A DNA stretch of 64,000 nucleotides from Aliirhizobium wenxiniae (GTDB taxonomy: Bacteria; Pseudomonadota; Alphaproteobacteria; Rhizobiales; Rhizobiaceae), in NCBI RefSeq assembly GCF_019511445.1, contig NZ_JAEUAN010000011.1:124001-188000 (forward strand), in the 5' to 3' direction. Shown piece after piece: positions 59,730-64,000 of this stretch. The notes beneath the pieces were generated by a model, which did no database searches, had not been told where the DNA came from, and was given only the letters and a program-made list of their open reading frames with translations. Positions within the stretch are counted from its first letter, which is position 1, and each line of letters begins with the position of its first letter. The translations under genes and the position numbers were made by a program.

Positions 59730-60521
59730 TTACGGGCGCAATCCATCGAGGAGCGGCAGGCCGATAATCGCGGCAGCGCCAATGAGTGTAAAGCATATGC
59801 GTCGGAATGTAGTTTCGCTCGCAATACCGAACATCCGCGACCCGAAGAACAGGCCTATGCCGTAACCCGGCCCGGCGATGAGAGCGATCAACAATACCTC
59901 AATCGTCAGGATGCCGCCGATTAAGTAGGACGCTGCCGAAAGTACGCTTGCCAGCGCGAAATACAGCACAAGGTTTGCACGCACGACATTACGCTCGATC
60001 GCCCCACCCAGCCAATAGGCAACGATCGGCGGGCCGGACATTTGCGCCGCGCCGCCGAACAGGCCGGCGATCGCGCCGACGCTGGCGGTCAGCCAAGTCT
60101 TGGGCCGACCGTGATAACGCCAGCCCGAGATCAGGAAGATCAAAAGGCAGACGACAACGGCGCAGATGATCCATCGCAGCGTGACAGATGGCAGCAGTGA
60201 AAGCGCGGCCGCGCCCGCAGGCACACCGATGACCGCGCCCGCCAGCATGGTGAAGACATCGCGCCGGTTCGCTCGCCGCCATCCTTCCGGCAGCATACCC
60301 AGCGTCATGATCCAGTCGATGACAAGAAGTAGTCCGGAAGCGATCTGCGGGCTGGTCGCAGCACCTGCCAAAGGAATGAAGATCAGCGCCCCACCAAATC
60401 CTGAAAAACCGCGCGCAAGACCTGCGATCATGGCGGCGAATAACACGAAGGCAAGTTCGCCAAGCGAATGACTGGGAAGCCATTTGGAGAGAAAGTCGGA
60501 GAGCAGATCGTGGGATGTCAT
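59730..60521 (-). CDS. TauE/SafE-family anion exporter
   Basis: 263 residues with eight hydrophobic helices. The family signature is the Gly-rich loop AGLARGFSGFGGALIFIPL (about 33-51) and its internal duplicate GAIAGLFGGAAQMSGPPIVAYWLG (about 147-170). Members move sulfite, sulfoacetate or other organosulfonates across the membrane; the substrate is unassigned and no sulfonate gene is adjacent. It is a single gene. Confidence 0.9.
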   Translation of the reverse strand: MTSHDLLSDFLSKWLPSHSLGELAFVLFAAMIAGLARGFSGFGGALIFIPLAGAATSPQIASGLLLVIDWIMTLGMLPEGWRRANRRDVFTMLAGAVIGVPAGAAALSLLPSVTLRWIICAVVVCLLIFLISGWRYHGRPKTWLTASVGAIAGLFGGAAQMSGPPIVAYWLGGAIERNVVRANLVLYFALASVLSAASYLIGGILTIEVLLIALIAGPGYGIGLFFGSRMFGIASETTFRRICFTLIGAAAIIGLPLLDGLRP

Positions 60522-60578
60522 GATGCGATATCTGCGAGTCGAGAAAGGCGCTCACCTGTGGTTGTTTCGGGCAATCTG

Positions 60579-61205
60579 TCAAGAAGAGGTGATCGGGTAG
60601 TGGTGACGAAAGTCATTGGCGATCCACCAGTCGCATTCCTCTTGCGTGTAACCCAGCAGATGTCCCTGTCGTCGCTCCATTTCCTCTGTCCACGGCCTCG
60701 GGCCGTTCATCAGGTCGTCATAGGCCTTGAAGCGCCACTCCTCGCCGGGCAAGGCATAATAAACGGTCAGGAATGTTCTGCCGCTGCCGTGCAAAGCGTT
60801 GACGTGTTCAACGACCCTGCCGTCTTCGACATGTGGTTTGAAATAGTTGCGTTCGGTTTCGAACCAGTCAAATCCTTCTTCTCCAGAGAGAACCGCAAAC
60901 GGCTTGCGCGCCTCCAGCACCAGCGGCAGTTCGAAACCGGTATGGACCAGATAGGGCGTCTCGTCGATCCGATGCGAGAGCGTCAGCATGATATCGCCAT
61001 TCCATTGTGGAAGTGGGACATGCATTGCAGCCGCGATAGCAAGCAACTCCTCCTCGTCGGGGTAAAAACAATGTGTAGACAGCTGGGTAATATCCGCATC
61101 GAGGATTGAAGCGAGCACGGCCGGTTCGGCTTCAAAGCGCATTTCGTGGATCGAGCATCCAGTTTCCGGCGACAGGAATTTCAACACGAATGTCGCTTTC
61201 GGCAT
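60579..61205 (-). CDS. Hypothetical cytoplasmic protein
   Basis: 208 residues from ATG 61205; GTG 61226 is possible. There is no signal or membrane segment. Features include an N-terminal strand MPKATFVLKFLSP, the central FDWFETERNYFKPHVEDGR and YYALPGEEWRFKAYDDLMNG, and an aromatic C-terminus ECDWWIANDFRHHYPITSS. I recognise no domain. It is 23 bases downstream of a GNAT acetyltransferase gene and probably shares the tldD-GNAT transcript. Confidence 0.75.
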   Translation of the reverse strand: MPKATFVLKFLSPETGCSIHEMRFEAEPAVLASILDADITQLSTHCFYPDEEELLAIAAAMHVPLPQWNGDIMLTLSHRIDETPYLVHTGFELPLVLEARKPFAVLSGEEGFDWFETERNYFKPHVEDGRVVEHVNALHGSGRTFLTVYYALPGEEWRFKAYDDLMNGPRPWTEEMERRQGHLLGYTQEECDWWIANDFRHHYPITSS

Positions 61206-61228
61206 CGTCACCAAGCCGCCGGTCACGC

Positions 61229-61726
61229 CTAATACTTTGTGAGACGACGTCGATAGAACTTCGTATCCACCGCCATTCGCGGAAAATTCGCCGGCAGCTC
61301 TTCGGCGGCAATCTCGGAAAACCCGTTCTTCTCGTAGAATCGGTGGGCGGCGAGAAACTTGTCGGTCGTGCCGAGCAGGATCGTCTTCAGTTCGACAGCC
61401 GCTGCATGCGCCGTAAGCGCGTCGAGCAGACGCGCGGCCACGCCGAATTCCTTGCCGCGAACCTCGGCTGCAACGAACATCTTGCGCAGCGCCGCTTCGC
61501 CATTGCCGATGTCCTTGAGCGAGATCGTGCCGACGATCTCCCCATCTCTCTCCGCGATCCAGAAACCGCCCATTCCGGATTGATAAAAATCCGGAATGTC
61601 AGCCAAATCCGGCTGGTCGGCGGCGGTGATGTCGACACCGAATTCTTCGCGCTGGATCGGCAGGATGACGTCGATCACGCCCTGTTCGTCACCTGCCTTG
61701 AAGGCGCGGATCGCAATGTCGCTCAT
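61229..61726 (-). CDS. GNAT-family N-acetyltransferase
   Basis: 165 residues. The acetyl-CoA-binding motif A is MFVAAEVRGKEFGVAARLLD (about 83-102; the usual R-x-x-G-x-G is R-G-K-E-F-G here). Motif B lies in AAHRFYEKNGFSEI (about 131-144). The N-terminal DVILPIQREEFGVDITAADQPDL is typical of the YncA-like subgroup. The acceptor is unknown. It sits 6 bases after tldD on the same strand. Confidence 0.9.
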   Translation of the reverse strand: MSDIAIRAFKAGDEQGVIDVILPIQREEFGVDITAADQPDLADIPDFYQSGMGGFWIAERDGEIVGTISLKDIGNGEAALRKMFVAAEVRGKEFGVAARLLDALTAHAAAVELKTILLGTTDKFLAAHRFYEKNGFSEIAAEELPANFPRMAVDTKFYRRRLTKY

Positions 61727-61732
61727 CGCCGA

Positions 61733-63148
61733 TTACGCCTTCGTGCCCCCGACGGTGACCTGATCCATCCTGAGATGCGGCTGGCCGACGCCGACTGGGA
61801 CCCACTGACCAGCCTTGCCGCAATTGCCGATGCCGGTATCGAGCTTCATGTCGTTGCCGACCATCGACACGCGCTTCATAGCATCCGGCCCGTTGCCGAT
61901 CAGCATCGCGCCCTTGATCGCCGGGCCGACCCTGCCGTTTTCGATCAGATACGCCTCGGTGCAGCCGAAGACGAATTTGCCGGACGTGATATCCACCTGA
62001 CCGCCGCCGAAAGAAACTGCATAGACGCCCTTCTTCACCGAGGCGATGATCTCTTCCGGCGTCTTGTCTCCGCCGAGCATGTAGGTATTGGTCATCCGCG
62101 GCATCGGCACCGACGAATAGCCCTGACGACGGCCGTTGCCGGTCGGTTTCATCCCCATCAGCCGGGCATTCTGTCGGTCCTGCATGTAGCCGACCAGTTT
62201 ACCGTTTTCGATCAGCACGTTATAGGCCGAAGGCGTGCCTTCGTCATCGATGGTGATCGAGCCGCGGCGGTTGTCGATCGTGCCGTCATCGACGACGGTA
62301 ACGCCGGGAGCGGCAACGATTTCGCCAAGCAGTCCGGCAAAGGCCGAGGTCTTCTTGCGGTTGAAATCGCCCTCCAGTCCGTGGCCGACAGCCTCGTGCA
62401 GCATCACGCCCGGCCAACCTGAGCCGAGGACCACATCCATCGTCCCGGCGGGCGCTTCGATCGCATCGAGATTAACGAGCGCTTGGCGAAGCGCCTCGTC
62501 GGCGCCGACCTGCCAGTTGCCCTCGGCGACGAAATCGCCGAAGCCGATGCGGCCGCCGGTGCCGAACGAACCGCTCTCCTGTCGGTCTCCATCACCCACG
62601 ACGACGGAAATGTTGATGCGCGTCATCGGGCGGATGTCCTGCACCCGGTGACCATCGGCACGCAGGATATCGACCACCTGCCAGCTGGCGGAAATCGTTG
62701 CAGTGACCTGGCGAACCTTGTCGTCCTTGTTGCGCAGATAAGCGTCGATATCGGTCAAGAGCTTGGCCTTGGCCTCGAAGCTCGGGGAACCGATCGGGTT
62801 CTCGTCGCCGTAATATTTTTTGTTTGTCCGCTGCGGGGCTGCCGCATAGGAGCCGGAATATCCGGCCGTCACGGCGCGCACGGCGTCCGATGCGCGCTCC
62901 AGTGCCGCGGTGCTGAGGTCGCCTGCATGGGCGTAACCGACAGCTTCACCGGCCACCGAGCGCAGGCCAAAACCCTGGTCGGTGTTGAACGACCCGCCCT
63001 TGAGGCGGCCATTATCGAAGGTCAGCGATTCCGCCTGCGCATGTTCGACGAAAAGCTCGCCGTCATCGGCGCCTGAAAGCGCCTTGGCGACGATCGCCCG
63101 AAGCTGCGCCTCGTCTGTGTCGAACAGGCTCAAGAGGTCGGTATTCAT
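61733..63148 (-). CDS. tldD: Metalloprotease TldD
   Basis: 471 residues. The zinc site HEAVGHGLEGD (about 249-259) is the HEXXXH motif of the TldD/TldE family, and QGYSSVPMPRMTNTYMLGG and TSGKFVFGCTEAYLIENG complete the signature. TldD with its inactive partner TldE (PmbA) degrades unfolded peptides and processes small antibiotics or toxins. tldE is not adjacent, which is common. It is first of a leftward group with the GNAT and hypothetical genes. Confidence 0.95.
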   Translation of the reverse strand: MNTDLLSLFDTDEAQLRAIVAKALSGADDGELFVEHAQAESLTFDNGRLKGGSFNTDQGFGLRSVAGEAVGYAHAGDLSTAALERASDAVRAVTAGYSGSYAAAPQRTNKKYYGDENPIGSPSFEAKAKLLTDIDAYLRNKDDKVRQVTATISASWQVVDILRADGHRVQDIRPMTRINISVVVGDGDRQESGSFGTGGRIGFGDFVAEGNWQVGADEALRQALVNLDAIEAPAGTMDVVLGSGWPGVMLHEAVGHGLEGDFNRKKTSAFAGLLGEIVAAPGVTVVDDGTIDNRRGSITIDDEGTPSAYNVLIENGKLVGYMQDRQNARLMGMKPTGNGRRQGYSSVPMPRMTNTYMLGGDKTPEEIIASVKKGVYAVSFGGGQVDITSGKFVFGCTEAYLIENGRVGPAIKGAMLIGNGPDAMKRVSMVGNDMKLDTGIGNCGKAGQWVPVGVGQPHLRMDQVTVGGTKA

Positions 63149-63190
63149 GCTTTAATGCTCCGCTGGCCGTTGGCGTTTGCGCAAGCATCT

Positions 63191-63317
63191 GCCCCTCATC
63201 CGCCTGCCGGCACCTTCTACCCGCAGGCGGGGCGAAGGACCTTCGCGGTACCCGCTTGGCCAAAATTGAGGCTCGTTCCCTCGCCCCGTTGGCGGGTAGA
63301 GGGGTAGGGTGAGGGGC
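63191..63317. repeat. Palindromic intergenic element (RIME-like, different family from copies A and B)
   Basis: The ends GCCCCTCA (63191) and TGAGGGGC (63310-63317) are inverted copies. The interior holds ACCTTCTACCCGCAGGCGGGGCGAAGG (63212-63238), and later CCCTCGCCCCGTTGGCGGGTAGAGGGG. These are two hairpin units joined by a short linker, as described for rhizobial mosaic elements. It fills the tldD-ialB gap and may terminate ialB transcription. Confidence 0.65.
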
Positions 63318-63412
63318 AATCACATGCGCCCAAGCCGAAATGTCTTTGAAAACCGATGTAGGTCTGTCCGCGTAAAGGCGCAAGCACTGTCCCGTCCTAC
63401 GCCGCTCACGCT

Positions 63413-64000
63413 TTACGGAAGCGCGTCGTAACCCGGGCCGAAACCGTTGAGCTCGACGGGAATGCCGACGCGGTCCTGGTCGGAGGATTCGCGCAGTGCG
63501 AAGACGGCGCTTTTGCCGGCACGCATGATGCGCATCAGTTCCTCGTCGATTTCCACTTCCACATAGCACCCTTCAGAGAAGCAACGGGTGAAGTATGCAC
63601 GGCCGATATTGTTGTTATCGACATAAAGCTCCATACCGTCCTTCAGCAGCACGCCGAGCGGCGCGAGAATGCGCAGGATCCGGGCCTTGCGGTCGGCAGT
63701 CTTCAATACGACGACGGAGAGGCCTACTTCCGGCCTGTCTTCGGCAATCACGTTCTGCATCAGCGCGCATTGTTCGGCCGAAGCACCGGCGGGGCGGTCA
63801 CAGATGACGGACCACGCGCCATGGCTTTCCTTCACATTGCCGGGCTGTTGCCCTGAAGGCGCCGGAGCGGGCGCCTGAGATGGAGCCGGTGCCTGCGCGC
63901 CGGGTGCAGGTCCCTTGGGTGCCGCCCCCGCCGCAGGTGGCGTCTGGGCCGGTTGCGCAAAGGCGCTGGAGACCGAGCCCAGCGAAAGAAGGGCGATAAG
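63413..64000 (-). CDS. Invasion-associated locus B (IalB) family protein, 5' end outside the window
   Basis: The frame stays open to the right edge, so the start lies beyond base 64000. The visible part begins within a signal peptide (LIALLSLGSVSSAFAQ) and continues into a Pro/Ala/Gln-rich linker of about 40 residues. The IalB domain follows: GAWSVICDRP, AEQCALMQNVIAED, SVVVLKTADRKARILRILAPLGVLL and CFSEGCYVEVEIDEEL. IalB proteins are periplasmic or outer-membrane associated; Bartonella IalB helps erythrocyte entry, but rhizobial relatives have no known virulence role. Paired cysteines are conserved. Confidence 0.9.
   Translation of the reverse strand, partial: LIALLSLGSVSSAFAQPAQTPPAAGAAPKGPAPGAQAPAPSQAPAPAPSGQQPGNVKESHGAWSVICDRPAGASAEQCALMQNVIAEDRPEVGLSVVVLKTADRKARILRILAPLGVLLKDGMELYVDNNNIGRAYFTRCFSEGCYVEVEIDEELMRIMRAGKSAVFALRESSDQDRVGIPVELNGFGPGYDALP

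Overview
The window looks like a stretch of chromosome from a Rhizobiaceae alphaproteobacterium (Rhizobium/Agrobacterium/Neorhizobium type). Supporting signs are high GC with GC-rich third codon positions, the rhizobial-type gene set (bioMNY, OpgC, BA14K-family proteins, an IalB-family protein, a RibBX-type RibB, a TreS-maltokinase fusion beside an extended GlgE) and RIME-like palindromic intergenic repeats. It holds about 60 protein genes, most with clear housekeeping or metabolic roles. I found no rRNA or tRNA gene, CRISPR array, prophage or insertion sequence. The first and last genes are cut by the window edges.

Layout. 1-1.2 kb: the tail of an HTH antitoxin-like protein, then parDE translationally coupled to a DUF523 gene. 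1.4-15.3 kb: a Cache-type chemoreceptor, a small secreted protein, purD, tex, cfa, ubiA, and a minus-strand cluster of Sua5, a GlcD-like FAD oxidoreductase and a ModE-N-type regulator. 15.4-17.0 kb: a cobalamin riboswitch directly upstream of a Rieske oxygenase resembling glycine-betaine/stachydrine demethylases. 17.0-19.7 kb: a divergent NmrA-like reductase and HxlR regulator, then two BA14K-family genes. 19.7-25.4 kb: a CorA/ZntB transporter, acyl-CoA dehydrogenase and enoyl-CoA hydratase, and an animal-type haem peroxidase. 25.5-33.8 kb: RNA methyltransferases RlmD-like and TlyA, opgC, and a histone-deacetylase-like/xseB/dxs string interrupted by a nucleotidyltransferase-HEPN pair and a pirin. 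33.9-37.5 kb: a thioesterase, the biotin ECF transporter bioMNY and a YcaQ/AlkX-like glycosylase. 37.5-46.3 kb: glgE-treS/mak-glgB, the GlgE alpha-glucan pathway in one operon. 46.6-50.5 kb: a Gfo/Idh/MocA oxidoreductase, brnTA, ribBX and aroC. 50.6-64 kb: a GGDEF/EAL protein, a DUF1344 protein, a histidine phosphatase with fabI, a DnaJ-like chaperone, a surface lipoprotein, pdxH, a polysaccharide deacetylase, a TauE-like exporter, tldD, and a partial ialB.

How genes work together. TreS converts trehalose to maltose, its fused kinase domain makes maltose-1-phosphate, GlgE polymerises this and GlgB branches the product. BioM, BioN and BioY are the ATPase, transmembrane and substrate-binding parts of one biotin importer. 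The acyl-CoA dehydrogenase and enoyl-CoA hydratase form a beta-oxidation pair behind a palindrome resembling MerR-family operators. The most unusual arrangement is the B12 riboswitch in front of a betaine-demethylase-like oxygenase. It suggests cobalamin-responsive one-carbon or glycine supply, which is inference. Three toxin-antitoxin-type loci (parDE, MNT/HEPN, brnTA) mark the accessory insertions in an otherwise core region.
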